Source: JAFGFY01 sp964520425 (GTDB taxonomy: Bacteria > Desulfobacterota > DSM-4660 > Desulfatiglandales > HGW-15). Taken from it: 64,000 nt of DNA. The position numbers and the translations under genes are program-made. The notes beneath the pieces were generated by a model. The model was not told the DNA's origin. It ran no database searches and worked only from the letters and a program-made list of their open reading frames with translations. The DNA lies in the NCBI GenBank assembly GCA_964520425.1, contig CAZFMX010000002.1, forward strand, positions 49,251 through 113,250, read 5' to 3'. Below, piece by piece: positions 28,197 through 37,183 of this stretch (within the stretch, counting starts at the first letter, position 1; the number at the start of each line of letters is the position of its first letter).

Positions 28197-28272
28197 TGGC
28201 TGGGGTGGGAGGATTCGAACCTCCGAATGCGGGCTCCAAAAACCCGTGTCTTAACCACTTGACGACACCCCA
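28197..28272 (-). tRNA. tRNA-Gln (anticodon TTG)
   Basis: The minus strand folds as a 76-base cloverleaf: acceptor TGGGGTG pairing with CACCCCA, anticodon stem CGGGT/GCCCG around loop TTTTGGA (anticodon TTG, reading CAA), and the T-arm GGAGGTTCGAATCCTCC. The 3' CCA is encoded. It lies between ispE and prs, the usual position in this lineage. Confidence 0.97.
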
Positions 28273-28444
28273 AAAATCAAGCTCATTACAGGCAGGAGAA
28301 CTCTCCTTCCACGTCCGTATACGGTAATGGGCCCTCATTCGCATTCCTAGATCCTCTACTTGGCAAATCCTTTTTTTCATGGTCTACTTCAACGGATGAA
28401 AAATGCGGAATACTTGGTGTATCTTCTTGACTTCGTTTGCCAAT

Positions 28445-29338
28445 TCAGGAATCGGAAGGCTGGGGTCTTTTCCAGTCTGCTACAACAAAAACATCCCCCA
28501 GATTCTGGGAGATGAGCGATTTTCTTGCCTTTTCAGCTTGATCTAAGGATGAAAACACACCGAAAACACTGGGGCCACTTCCCGACATTAGAGCCCCCTC
28601 CGCCCCGGTTTCCATCAAACGAATCTTAATGGACTCAATGATGGGGAATCTGGCGGCAGTTACCCTTTCCAAATCATTATCAAGGACATCTGATAGCCTG
28701 AAAGGGTCACTTTTCAAGGTTTTTACTATAAAGTCATATTCTCCCCTTGTCAACTCTAATTTAAGGTTCCTATAGACCCACGAGGTGGCTACTTGAAGGG
28801 GAGGTTTCACGATAATATACCAGAATTTAGGCCATTTTTCCAGTGGTTCCAGAATCTCGCCAATACCGGTAGCCAGTGAGGGCTTACTCTCCAGAAAAAA
28901 AGGCACGTCCGCGCCGAGGTCAACGGCCAAAGCATGGAGTTCGGAGAAACTCAACGGCCTTCCGCATATCTCATTAATGGCAAGAAGAACGGCTGCCGCG
29001 TCACTGCTTCCGCCACCTAGCCCAGCCGCCACTGGAATATTCTTTGTGAGTTTTATGTCGAGGCCCCTCTGGATTCCCGTGTGGATCAAGAAAGATTGAG
29101 CCGCCCGATAGGCAAGGTTCTCTTCATCGGTAGGGACTGAAAGTCCTTCGCAGGAAAGTCTCACCCGGTTTTGGGAGGTGAGTTTTAGCTTGAGAACATC
29201 ACAGAGGTCTATTGGGATCATGATGGAAATCAGATCATGATACCCATCCGGTCGCTGACCCGTGACTTTCAAGCGCAGGTTTAACTTGGCGGGGGTTCTG
29301 ATTGTAAAAGGTGACGATTGAGAAGTGACGAGCGACAA
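28445..29338 (-). CDS. ispE: 4-diphosphocytidyl-2-C-methyl-D-erythritol kinase
   Basis: This 297-residue GHMP kinase phosphorylates CDP-methylerythritol in the non-mevalonate isoprenoid pathway. PAKLNLRLKVTGQRPDGYH at the N-terminus and the ATP-binding PVAAGLGGGSSDAA near residue 103 are decisive; the SGSGPSVFG motif is near residue 250. The only plausible start is a TTG with GAGGG six bases upstream. It precedes tRNA-Gln and prs. Confidence 0.97.
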   Translation of the reverse strand: MSLVTSQSSPFTIRTPAKLNLRLKVTGQRPDGYHDLISIMIPIDLCDVLKLKLTSQNRVRLSCEGLSVPTDEENLAYRAAQSFLIHTGIQRGLDIKLTKNIPVAAGLGGGSSDAAAVLLAINEICGRPLSFSELHALAVDLGADVPFFLESKPSLATGIGEILEPLEKWPKFWYIIVKPPLQVATSWVYRNLKLELTRGEYDFIVKTLKSDPFRLSDVLDNDLERVTAARFPIIESIKIRLMETGAEGALMSGSGPSVFGVFSSLDQAEKARKSLISQNLGDVFVVADWKRPQPSDS

Positions 29339-29411
29339 CTTATTCCCTCAGAGGCATATATTTGGAAGACCTTCTACCCTCTCTCATCTCTTTCTTGTCA
29401 CCCCCATCATT

Positions 29412-30869
29412 CTATTCCTCTACTTTCAAAGGCACAAAGAGGGTAGGACCACCCCGTTTCTTTACACGAAAAAGGATAACATCCCCCTCCTTATGTTGAC
29501 GGATCTTCTCCTTATATGCTCCCACATCGTTCACTGGTTCACGGTTGATTTCCAGGATAACATCCCCCCTGGCAATACCGGCCTTCTCCGCCGGTGAGTT
29601 ACTCTCGACCCGAACAACAACCACCCCTCTTTCATCGGAAAGGTCGAGCTGACGTGCCACCGAGGGCGTGATTTCATCTACGGTCATGCCCAAATCTCTC
29701 TTTTCTTCGGCCGGAGTCTCTCCTTCTTCTGTCTCCTCCTTTAATTCGTCAATCTTTACCTCAAAGCGCTTTTTCTTACCTTCCCGAATGACCTCCACTG
29801 TCACAATCTTTCCCACAGGCGTGGAAGCCACAATCATGGAAAGATCGCTCATCTCCTGAACCTCTTTCCCGTCAAAGGAGACGATGACATCTCCTTCCTT
29901 TATTCCTGCCTCTTCAGCAGGCCCTCCAGGAGTGACTTCAGAGACCAGGGCGCCTTTATCCTCTTTCAAGTCAAAACTCTCTTTGAGTCCTGGTGTAATC
30001 CCTTGAATCATAACCCCCAGCCATCCCCTGATCACCTTCCCTTTCTTGAGCTGTGGCAGTAGATCCTTGGCCATGTTGATTGGAATGGCAAAACCGATAC
30101 CCATATACCCTCCACTCCGTGAAAAGATCGCAGAGTTGATACCGATTGCCTCCCCCTTCAGGTTGATCAAGGGACCGCCGCTATTGCCGGGGTTAATCGC
30201 AGCATCTGTCTGGATAAAATCTTCATAGTCGGTAATGCCAACAGATGTCCTCCCCTTAGCGCTAACCACTCCCACTGTCAAAGTGTGATCAAGACCAAAA
30301 GGATTACCAATGGCCAGGACCCAGTCACCCACCTCCAGCTCTTCCGAGTCTCCAAGGGGAAGGGGCTTCAGATCTTCCTCAGCCTCTATGCGTATTAAAG
30401 CCAGGTCTGTTTTTGGGTCGCGGCCGACGATTTCCGCGTCATACTCGGTTCCATTAGCCAGCATCACTTTGATCTCGTCAGTCTGCTCCACCACATGATT
30501 ATTCGTTAGGATGAAGCCTTCTTTGTCAATGATGAAGCCGGACCCCAGACTGGTTTGCCGTGACTCCCGAGGGATCCGGTCTCCAAAGAACCGCTCAAAC
30601 ATATCATTGAACGGATCATTTTGACCAAACGGCGATTCAAACATCTGCTCTCGCCTGATAATCTTGACCGTACTGATATTGACCACAGAGTCTCTCGCCT
30701 CCTTGACCAATCCGGAAAAGGATACGGGAGACGTCGGCGTGGTCCCCGCCGTTTGGGCAGAGGGTGCCGCGATGTCCGCGAAGAGTGAGGCAAACGCCAG
30801 GCCAACAGTAAAAAAAAGTATGGCCGATCCGATAAACAATAATCTCCGTCCTCTCATCATGTTGTCCAT
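29412..30869 (-). CDS. HtrA/DegP-type periplasmic serine protease with two PDZ domains
   Basis: About 485 residues of an envelope quality-control protease/chaperone. An N-terminal signal anchor (about 8-30), a trypsin-like domain with His125 (TNNHVV), Asp155 (DPKTDLALI) and Ser230 (GNSGGP), then two PDZ domains (about 265-355 and 390-480) separated by a Glu-rich linker. The ATG at 30869 is chosen over an upstream TTG because the membrane segment begins there, with GAGGATAGG just before it. It is part of the minus-strand run between the DUF1844 gene and ispE. Confidence 0.95.
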   Translation of the reverse strand: MDNMMRGRRLLFIGSAILFFTVGLAFASLFADIAAPSAQTAGTTPTSPVSFSGLVKEARDSVVNISTVKIIRREQMFESPFGQNDPFNDMFERFFGDRIPRESRQTSLGSGFIIDKEGFILTNNHVVEQTDEIKVMLANGTEYDAEIVGRDPKTDLALIRIEAEEDLKPLPLGDSEELEVGDWVLAIGNPFGLDHTLTVGVVSAKGRTSVGITDYEDFIQTDAAINPGNSGGPLINLKGEAIGINSAIFSRSGGYMGIGFAIPINMAKDLLPQLKKGKVIRGWLGVMIQGITPGLKESFDLKEDKGALVSEVTPGGPAEEAGIKEGDVIVSFDGKEVQEMSDLSMIVASTPVGKIVTVEVIREGKKKRFEVKIDELKEETEEGETPAEEKRDLGMTVDEITPSVARQLDLSDERGVVVVRVESNSPAEKAGIARGDVILEINREPVNDVGAYKEKIRQHKEGDVILFRVKKRGGPTLFVPLKVEE

Positions 30870-30945
30870 CCTATCCTCATTATTAAACAATATTTGGTGC
30901 GACCAAGGCGAACACTGATCCTGAGTATTGTGACGCGCTAAAGGT

Positions 30946-31335
30946 CTATTTCTTGGCCTTCACATAACGCCATCTGAGATCAGTAAGGATTGACTCAATA
31001 AATTTGTCTTCCTCTTCGGTCAAATTTCCTTTGGTCTTTTCTTTCAACATACCGATGGTATCGATAGAGTGTTTGGCTAGGGCAAGGTCCTCTTTCTTTT
31101 CACCAGTCTGGGGATCAGCAATCTCTCCGAGATGCAGCAGGGCAGATGAGCTGAGGCTGAAAACCAGGGAACTTAGACTCACCTCCGGGAGAGGAATCCT
31201 CTGTGGTTCTTCTTCTTTTTTCTCTTCCTTCTTTTCCTCCCCTTTGATCTCTTCTTGCCCTTCTTCTTTTAACTCACCCTTCTCATTCAATGACCGTTTA
31301 TCCTTTATCACAAATCCTTTCTCTTCTTCACCCAT
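30946..31335 (-). CDS. DUF1844 protein
   Basis: This 129-residue protein has a highly charged Lys/Glu-rich N-terminal half (about 1-45) and a C-terminal DUF1844 domain (about 50-125) recognisable by LPEVSLSSLVFSLSSSALLHL and the DLALAKHSIDTIGML segment. The function of the family is unknown; it occurs mainly in deltaproteobacteria and planctomycetes. AGGGAGG lies nine bases before the ATG. It follows serA and precedes the HtrA gene. Confidence 0.88.
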   Translation of the reverse strand: MGEEEKGFVIKDKRSLNEKGELKEEGQEEIKGEEKKEEKKEEEPQRIPLPEVSLSSLVFSLSSSALLHLGEIADPQTGEKKEDLALAKHSIDTIGMLKEKTKGNLTEEEDKFIESILTDLRWRYVKAKK

Positions 31336-31368
31336 TGTTCTGGCCTCCCTGGAAACGGCTGTCTCTCA

Positions 31369-32949
31369 TTATAGCTCTATTCTTCGGGCAGAAAAAACAC
31401 CTTCCAAACCACAAATGGCTTCAAGGACTTCCTCATTGACGGAAATACTTGTGGTCAGCAATACAACATTCTGCTTCTTTGCCTTTTCCTGTCCCACATG
31501 CATACGGCCTATGTTTACATTGTGTTTTCCCAAAACCGTACTGATCAGACCGATGACCCCCGGCACATCTTCATTCTCTATCATCAGGATGTGCCCTTCA
31601 GGAATGGCTTCAAGATAAAAATCATTGAGGCGTAAAATCCTGGGCAAGGTCTTGCCAAAGATGGTGCCTGAGACGATGTTCAATCCTTCCATGGATTTTA
31701 CCCTAAGCTTGATGAGGCTGGCAAAATCCTCCGATGTCTTAGTTTTCGACTCCACCACCTTAATTCCCCTGTCAGAGGCAACAAACGAGGCATTCACATA
31801 ATTCACATCATCTTTAAGGATGGGAGTGAGAAGCCCCTTTAGTGTGGCCGTGGTCAAAGGGGTTACATCATATTCTGCTATCTTTCCGGCATAATTGATC
31901 TCGACCTCTAAAATCCCGCTGTCCACGAGTTGGGCCTGCAAAGAGCCCATTTTCTCGGCTAGGGATGCATAGGGTCTTAGGACATTCACAAGCTCCGGAC
32001 CAATGTTCGGCACATTCACCGCATTCTTCACTGTTCCGTGCAACAGATATGCGACGATTTGTTCAGCTGCATCTTTAGCCACATTATCTTGCGCCTCCCT
32101 GGTTGATGCACCGAGATGGGGTGTACAGATGAAGTTGGGTAGATCCATCAATTTCATATGTCCGGGCGGTTCAGATGCAAAAACATCAAGTGCAGCACCC
32201 CCTAAATGACCCGATTTTAAGGCTTCATAGAGATCATCCTCATTGACAATTCCACCCCGGGCACAGTTGAGCAGCATAGCCCCTTTCTTCATATCAGCCA
32301 GGGTTTTTTTGTTGATTAGATTATTGGTTTCATCAGTCCTGGGAGTATGGATTGAGACGTAATCGGCTCTCTTCAACAACTCTTCAAAAGAAACAGGCTC
32401 CACATCCAGTTCATCCAGAGTCTCCGGCTTAAGGTAGGGGTCGTAGGCAATAACTTTCATCTTCATTCCCCTTGCCCTATCTGCCACAATTCTTCCGATC
32501 TTGCCGACACCAATCAGCCCCAGTGTCTTATTATAGATCTCTTGGCCTTGCAGTTTTTTCTTTTCCCATTTCCCCTGCTTAAGAGAAATCGTCCCCTCCG
32601 GGATATTCCGGGAAAGGGCCATCATCATGGCCACGGTATGTTCTGCTGTGGTGACGGTGTTGCCTTCCGGCGTGTTCATCACCACAATCCCCCTCCGGCT
32701 GGCCGCGGAGATATCTACATTGTCCAGACCGATACCAGCGCGCCCGATCACCTTGAGATTGTCGGCAGCCGATATGATCTCGTCAGTCACTTTGGTGGCG
32801 CTCCGGATCACAAGCCCGTGGTATTGTCCGATAATGGTCTTCAGATCTTCGGGGCTAAGGCCCGTATTGATGTCCACCTCGATTTCGGGTGTCTCACGAA
32901 AGATCTCGATACCCAAATCCGAAAGATTATCACTCACAAGGACTCTCAT
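31369..32949 (-). CDS. serA: D-3-phosphoglycerate dehydrogenase
   Basis: This 526-residue enzyme starts serine synthesis by oxidising 3-phosphoglycerate. It is the long form: catalytic domain with NAD-binding GLIGVGKIGRIVA near residue 146, CARGGIVNEDD with the catalytic Arg, and HLGAST with the catalytic His near residue 280; then an intervening ASB domain and a C-terminal ACT domain (about 452-526) that may bind serine. GGGAGAG precedes the ATG. It is followed by the DUF1844 gene. Confidence 0.97.
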   Translation of the reverse strand: MRVLVSDNLSDLGIEIFRETPEIEVDINTGLSPEDLKTIIGQYHGLVIRSATKVTDEIISAADNLKVIGRAGIGLDNVDISAASRRGIVVMNTPEGNTVTTAEHTVAMMMALSRNIPEGTISLKQGKWEKKKLQGQEIYNKTLGLIGVGKIGRIVADRARGMKMKVIAYDPYLKPETLDELDVEPVSFEELLKRADYVSIHTPRTDETNNLINKKTLADMKKGAMLLNCARGGIVNEDDLYEALKSGHLGGAALDVFASEPPGHMKLMDLPNFICTPHLGASTREAQDNVAKDAAEQIVAYLLHGTVKNAVNVPNIGPELVNVLRPYASLAEKMGSLQAQLVDSGILEVEINYAGKIAEYDVTPLTTATLKGLLTPILKDDVNYVNASFVASDRGIKVVESKTKTSEDFASLIKLRVKSMEGLNIVSGTIFGKTLPRILRLNDFYLEAIPEGHILMIENEDVPGVIGLISTVLGKHNVNIGRMHVGQEKAKKQNVVLLTTSISVNEEVLEAICGLEGVFSARRIEL

Positions 32950-32983
32950 ATGGGGTCTCTCCCAAAAAAAGAGGGCAGCTGTT

Positions 32984-34240
32984 TTAAAATCTGTACTGAA
33001 CGCTGACGCCCAGCAGCATAACGTCTTTTTCGAGCGTCATCCCAGAGCTCGTTGTTTCATCGCCATAGAAGATTTTCGCCAAACCCACATTTGATGTCCA
33101 GGAGGAATTGAATTCATAGGCTACGCCTGCAGCAATGGTGTGCGCGTCCAACTCCGGATACTCAGAGAGGAGGCCGTCCGGATCTAACCCGGTTTGGGTC
33201 AACAAGTACCCGACACTCCCTTTCAGCTCAGGGCTAAAGGTATATTCCAGGGCGATACCCAGATCATACCCGTTATCCACGTGGCTGAACCTTGGATCTG
33301 ACCAATCCGCGTTATCGTTCAGATAGTAAGTCAGGTCAGCTTCAAGCCTGATATTCGGCGAAACCGTGTAGGCGACGCCAAGACCGAATATGGCGGGAAG
33401 GTCTCTATTCTCGACGAAACCGGTCGGAGGAAGAATACCACCTGGATCGGGTGTAAGGGGATCCACATCATCTTTATTAATCGTGTACTCCAAATCAAGG
33501 CCTGTCTTGCTTTCATACCTCACACCAATATTCCACTCTTCCGCAGGTGTGAAATTTAGACCCAGAATAAAGCCTATTCCACTGTCGTCTTGCTCATAGT
33601 CCACAGCAAAAGTTGAATCAGGATACAAATCAGGATATGGGCCGGACAACGTGACAAATCCATTGCCATCTTTTTCCGCATTTATATATCGGGCGGCCAG
33701 GGACACGGAACACATATCACTAAAGGCGTAGGCTCCTCCAACGGTATAACCATAATAGACGCTTTTGCCTTCTAGATATTGATCGGAGATCGTATCGTAG
33801 GCACCCATAAAATTAGAGATCAACCCCATACCGATCCCGGTTGTCGTTGCGTTCCCCTGCTCATATTCTATGCTCCCCCCTCCGGCAGGGATGGAAAAGG
33901 CTCCAAAGGCCGACCATCGATCCTTTTTATAAAGGGCAAACAGGGCGGGAACAATGTCCTTTTTATCAGTCTCGAATTCCATGCCACTGAACCGATTCGA
34001 GGCTTCTTTGATGGCGGTATATTGAAGATCGAGTTTCAGGTACATCCCATCCTCCATCTTCATCACACCCGCGGGGTTATAGATCACGGTATCGGCTGAG
34101 TCGGTTGCGGCATTACGATTGAGAGACCGAATGTAGTCCGCGCTGTAATTGGTCTTGTTGTCTATACCGCCGGCCAGAAGAGGCGAGCTCATACAAAACA
34201 CAGCACATACCACAAACACAAAGACGATAGATTTTTTCAT
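32984..34240 (-). CDS. FadL/OmpP1/TodX-type outer membrane transport protein
   Basis: This 418-residue protein has a cleavable signal peptide (MKKSIVFVFVV, cut near AGG at residues 23-25) and the FadL-family N-terminal region with the NPAGVMKMEDG segment, followed by alternating beta-strand pattern and a terminal aromatic residue (VSVQYRF), as expected for an outer-membrane barrel. Family members import hydrophobic compounds such as long-chain fatty acids. Substrate here is not known. AAGGAGGG precedes the ATG. It is the first gene of the minus-strand run. Confidence 0.9.
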   Translation of the reverse strand: MKKSIVFVFVVCAVFCMSSPLLAGGIDNKTNYSADYIRSLNRNAATDSADTVIYNPAGVMKMEDGMYLKLDLQYTAIKEASNRFSGMEFETDKKDIVPALFALYKKDRWSAFGAFSIPAGGGSIEYEQGNATTTGIGMGLISNFMGAYDTISDQYLEGKSVYYGYTVGGAYAFSDMCSVSLAARYINAEKDGNGFVTLSGPYPDLYPDSTFAVDYEQDDSGIGFILGLNFTPAEEWNIGVRYESKTGLDLEYTINKDDVDPLTPDPGGILPPTGFVENRDLPAIFGLGVAYTVSPNIRLEADLTYYLNDNADWSDPRFSHVDNGYDLGIALEYTFSPELKGSVGYLLTQTGLDPDGLLSEYPELDAHTIAAGVAYEFNSSWTSNVGLAKIFYGDETTSSGMTLEKDVMLLGVSVQYRF

Positions 34241-34447
34241 CAGATACCCTCCTTAGAGTGTTCCATTATTACTGAGAATCACTTTCCTCCTGCTGAAAAG
34301 GGACCATCAAGCAAACTTCACCAAAAAGGGACTCCAGTTTCAGAGCGCAGAAAAACACCATTTTGCAGCCAAGTCGAAAAGTTACGCCCTCTTGGTCGTT
34401 CAGGATCGATATGGCGGCAGATCGGCCCTTCCCTACCCCAAGAATAA

Positions 34448-34672
34448 TCAGAAATGATCCATTTTATCTCCCACCGTGGTCCCACAAAATTGGCATCGGT
34501 ATTCAAACTTCTCCCCCTCTGGCAAAACCAGAAGCAGAGACTTCTTGACCTGGACGGGCCGACCGCATTGGGGACAATAGAGTTCGGTGGCCTCAAATTG
34601 GTCAAAATCCGCCTGCCGCGGTGTGGACGCCCGGGACCCGGAGGATAGGAAATCGTATGGGCTTCTCTTCAC
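34448..34672 (-). CDS. Small zinc-ribbon protein
   Basis: About 74 residues with two paired Cys knuckles, CPQCG near residue 32 and CQFCG near residue 60, which would bind one zinc ion; no other domain. Function unknown. The GTG at 34672 is preferred over the TTG two codons earlier because AGAGG then lies eight bases upstream. It lies alone between the porin gene and mce. The Cys spacing and start signal support a real gene. Confidence 0.6.
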   Translation of the reverse strand: MKRSPYDFLSSGSRASTPRQADFDQFEATELYCPQCGRPVQVKKSLLLVLPEGEKFEYRCQFCGTTVGDKMDHF

Positions 34673-34914
34673 GGACAAAACCTCTGGACTTCGAGCATTG
34701 AGTAGGTTAAAAATTTAGGGAAATCACCCTCTATCGGCCTGTTCACACCTCTCGCAAGACCCGGATCTCTCTTCAGTGGGATTCTCCTGGACGGGCAAAT
34801 TGCACCTTCGAAAGACCTTGAGGTTCACGATGTTGAGGAGATTCCCAAGGCTCGATCAATATAATACACCTTGCCAGTAAAGGCAAGAATTTCCAGCGAA
34901 ACTGAGGAGGGGGC

Positions 34915-35322
34915 ATGAAAGTAAAACGCATTGATCACATCGGCATCGCCGTAAAGGGGATCGAAGAGGCAAGCAAGTTCTATACCGATATATTGGGGCT
35001 TGAAATCGAAGACATTGAACACGTGTCAGATCAGAGAGTCAACGTGGCTTTCGTGCCTGTTGCAGACAGCGAGGTAGAATTGCTGGAATCCACTGATCCT
35101 GATGGACCGATCGCGAAATACTTGGGTTCTCGCGGAGAAGGTGTTCAGCATATCGCCTTCCGCGTGGAAGACATAGAAGAAGCACTCAGAGAGTTGAAAG
35201 AAAAAGGGGTACGGTTGATTGATCAGGCACCGAGAAAAGGGGCAGGAGGGGCAAGAATTGCCTTTATTCATCCCAAAGAAACCAATGGGGTTTTAGTGGA
35301 ACTCTGTGAGAGAGAAAATTGA
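34915..35322 (+). CDS. mce: Methylmalonyl-CoA epimerase
   Basis: This 135-residue VOC-fold metalloenzyme interconverts (R)- and (S)-methylmalonyl-CoA in propionate metabolism. IDHIGIAVK at the N-terminus supplies the first metal His, VQHIAFRV the next and VLVELCE the Glu, a pattern typical of the family; the length is standard. GAGGAGGGG precedes the ATG. No mutase genes are in the window, so the pathway is inferred from this gene alone. Confidence 0.93.
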   Translation: MKVKRIDHIGIAVKGIEEASKFYTDILGLEIEDIEHVSDQRVNVAFVPVADSEVELLESTDPDGPIAKYLGSRGEGVQHIAFRVEDIEEALRELKEKGVRLIDQAPRKGAGGARIAFIHPKETNGVLVELCEREN

Positions 35323-35403
35323 CGGTTCGCACGAAATCATCTAACTGATTATTAATAGGAATGTTTTTAATCGACATAGGAATGACCACTGACTGTATCA
35401 GGC

Positions 35404-35511
35404 TGTCGAAAAATGCTAAGAGCCACTATTTCATGCCTTTTACACACCTGTAAGTTGCTGGATTTAGACGGCAGGGAAACAACTGAAATGGGAGTTTTTA
35501 CTTTTTCGACA
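35404..35511. repeat. Short palindromic repeat with TGTCGAAAAA ends
   Basis: TGTCGAAAAA (35404-35413) is repeated in inverted orientation as TTTTTCGACA (35502-35511), giving a 108-bp unit between mce and fdhD. It has the look of a small dispersed palindromic element. No second copy was seen in the window. The rest of the 336-base gap holds a candidate fdhD promoter. Confidence 0.4.
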
Positions 35512-35622
35512 CTTATGAAAAAGCTATCTCCTTTAGGACCCTGTAGTAAAATAGGACCAAAAGGAAAATATTAATTTGAAGAAGGAGCTAACGTTTTCAT
35601 ATGATAAGTCTTTATTGAATCT

Positions 35623-35652
35623 TTGACACACTCTTTCGTACGTTAACATATT
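35623..35652 (+). promoter_or_regulatory. Candidate promoter giving a leaderless fdhD transcript
   Basis: TTGACA (35623-35628) is followed after 18 bases by CATATT (35647-35652). Transcription would begin at or next to the ATG of fdhD at 35659, which has no ribosome binding site. This is a pattern-based call. Confidence 0.4.
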
Positions 35653-35658
35653 TTCCAG

Positions 35659-36474
35659 ATGACGCCCAAAGACATGTATTTATCCCTTCGGTCCTTCACA
35701 TACACTGACGACCGGATCCTACCGGTTTCGAGTCATCTTATTCTGGAGACTCCTATCGAGATTATCGTCAATGATAAGACAAGCACTCTGATTATGTTCA
35801 CCCCCGGAATGGCCAGAGAACTTGTCACCGGTTTTGTCTATACGGAAGGACTCATAAATAAAATCTCCGACATAGAAGAATGCCTCATTACTCCTCTTGG
35901 AAAGGAGGATGGAGAAGAGATTATTCAAGCAAGGATCAAAATCCCCTCCATAGGATCACAACTGCCTAAAAAAGAGGAGATGAGGACATCCTATTCCAGT
36001 TGTGGCATTTGTGGAAAAGAGAATTATGATGACCTGGAAAGAGGACTTGCAAGGGTAAAGAGCAAAAAGAAGTTCTCCATGAGTGTACTCAAGCACTTAC
36101 CGCAAACCCTGGAACAGTGTCAACCTCTTTATAGGAAAACGGGAGGCGCCCATGCTGCTCTCCTCTTGGATTCCGACGGGAATCCACTGGTTTGTGCTGA
36201 AGATATGGGACGTCACAATGCCGTTGACAAGGTCATCGGAGCCGCCCTTATCAAGGAGATCCCATTTCACGACAAGATTTTACTCTCCAGTGGTAGGGCC
36301 AGTCTTGAGATGATTCTCAAGACTGTACGCTCCAAGATACCCCTCTTTGTCGTCATGTCCCGACCGACATCGAGGGCCGTCCGCGCAGCCAAACTATATA
36401 ACGTCACCCTCATAGATATGGCGAAAGACTCTAATCGCATATACAGTCATGTCCGTCGCATCAAAGGATTCTGA
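35659..36474 (+). CDS. fdhD: Formate dehydrogenase accessory sulfurtransferase FdhD
   Basis: This 271-residue protein transfers sulfur to the molybdenum/tungsten bis-MGD cofactor so that formate dehydrogenase becomes active. The family hallmarks are the catalytic Cys pair in SSCGICGKE near residue 115 and the EDMGRHNAVDKV and LSSGRAS motifs. Its end overlaps mobA by 26 bases, joining sulfuration and nucleotide attachment of the same cofactor in one operon. The ATG lacks a ribosome binding site; an in-frame ATG at 35674 is an alternative start. Confidence 0.96.
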   Translation: MTPKDMYLSLRSFTYTDDRILPVSSHLILETPIEIIVNDKTSTLIMFTPGMARELVTGFVYTEGLINKISDIEECLITPLGKEDGEEIIQARIKIPSIGSQLPKKEEMRTSYSSCGICGKENYDDLERGLARVKSKKKFSMSVLKHLPQTLEQCQPLYRKTGGAHAALLLDSDGNPLVCAEDMGRHNAVDKVIGAALIKEIPFHDKILLSSGRASLEMILKTVRSKIPLFVVMSRPTSRAVRAAKLYNVTLIDMAKDSNRIYSHVRRIKGF

Positions 36475-37081
36475 TCCAATCATCTCATGTCCGAAAGACA
36501 TCACCGGGATCATCCTCGCCGGTGGAAAGAGTCTCCGCTATGGAAGGAACAAGGCCCTGGTGGAAGTAGGCGGCATGCGGTTGATTGAGAGGGTCATCCG
36601 TGTGATGGAGCCCCTATTTGAAAACCTGATTATTATCACCAATACTCCCCGTGAATACGACTATCTCCAGCTTCCGATGCATGAGGATGTCATCAAGGGG
36701 CTTGGCCCCCTTGGTGGCGTCTATACCGGATTAGAAACCATGTCCGGCAAATCAGGGTTTTTTGTAGCATGTGATATGCCCTTTCTTCAGAGAGATCTTA
36801 TCCTTCATATGGTTGAAATAATGGATGACTTTGATGCCGTTGTTCCAAAGGTAGACTGGAAGATAGAACCGCTCCATGCTATCTATACCAGAAACTGCCT
36901 CCCTGCCGTAAAGAAACTGATTGACAGATGGGGGCATCAGATCATCAAATTCTTTGAAAACATTAGAGTACGGTATGTGAATGAGCAAGAAATTCGATCC
37001 TTTGATTCAAGGTTGAAATCTTTTCTTAATGTAAACAGTCCTAGAGAACTATCAGATATCAGCAGACTTGAGGATAAGTAA
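36449..37081 (+). CDS. mobA: Molybdenum cofactor guanylyltransferase
   Basis: This 210-residue enzyme adds GMP to molybdopterin. The nucleotide-binding signature GIILAGGKSLRYGRNKAL near residue 19, the GPLGGVYTGLE segment and FVACDMPFL are typical. The ATG lies inside the last codons of fdhD, indicating translational coupling. Together with fdhD it implies formate dehydrogenase or a related molybdo/tungsto-enzyme elsewhere in the genome. Confidence 0.95.
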   Translation: MSVASKDSDPIISCPKDITGIILAGGKSLRYGRNKALVEVGGMRLIERVIRVMEPLFENLIIITNTPREYDYLQLPMHEDVIKGLGPLGGVYTGLETMSGKSGFFVACDMPFLQRDLILHMVEIMDDFDAVVPKVDWKIEPLHAIYTRNCLPAVKKLIDRWGHQIIKFFENIRVRYVNEQEIRSFDSRLKSFLNVNSPRELSDISRLEDK

Positions 37082-37183
37082 CCCACTGGTCTTTCCATGA
37101 CAGAATCGATCAGAATTGGGAGAAAAATGAAGGCGCATGAGTGAATATTCTTCAAAAAAGATGCTTAGGGGGTTTGACGAAAA

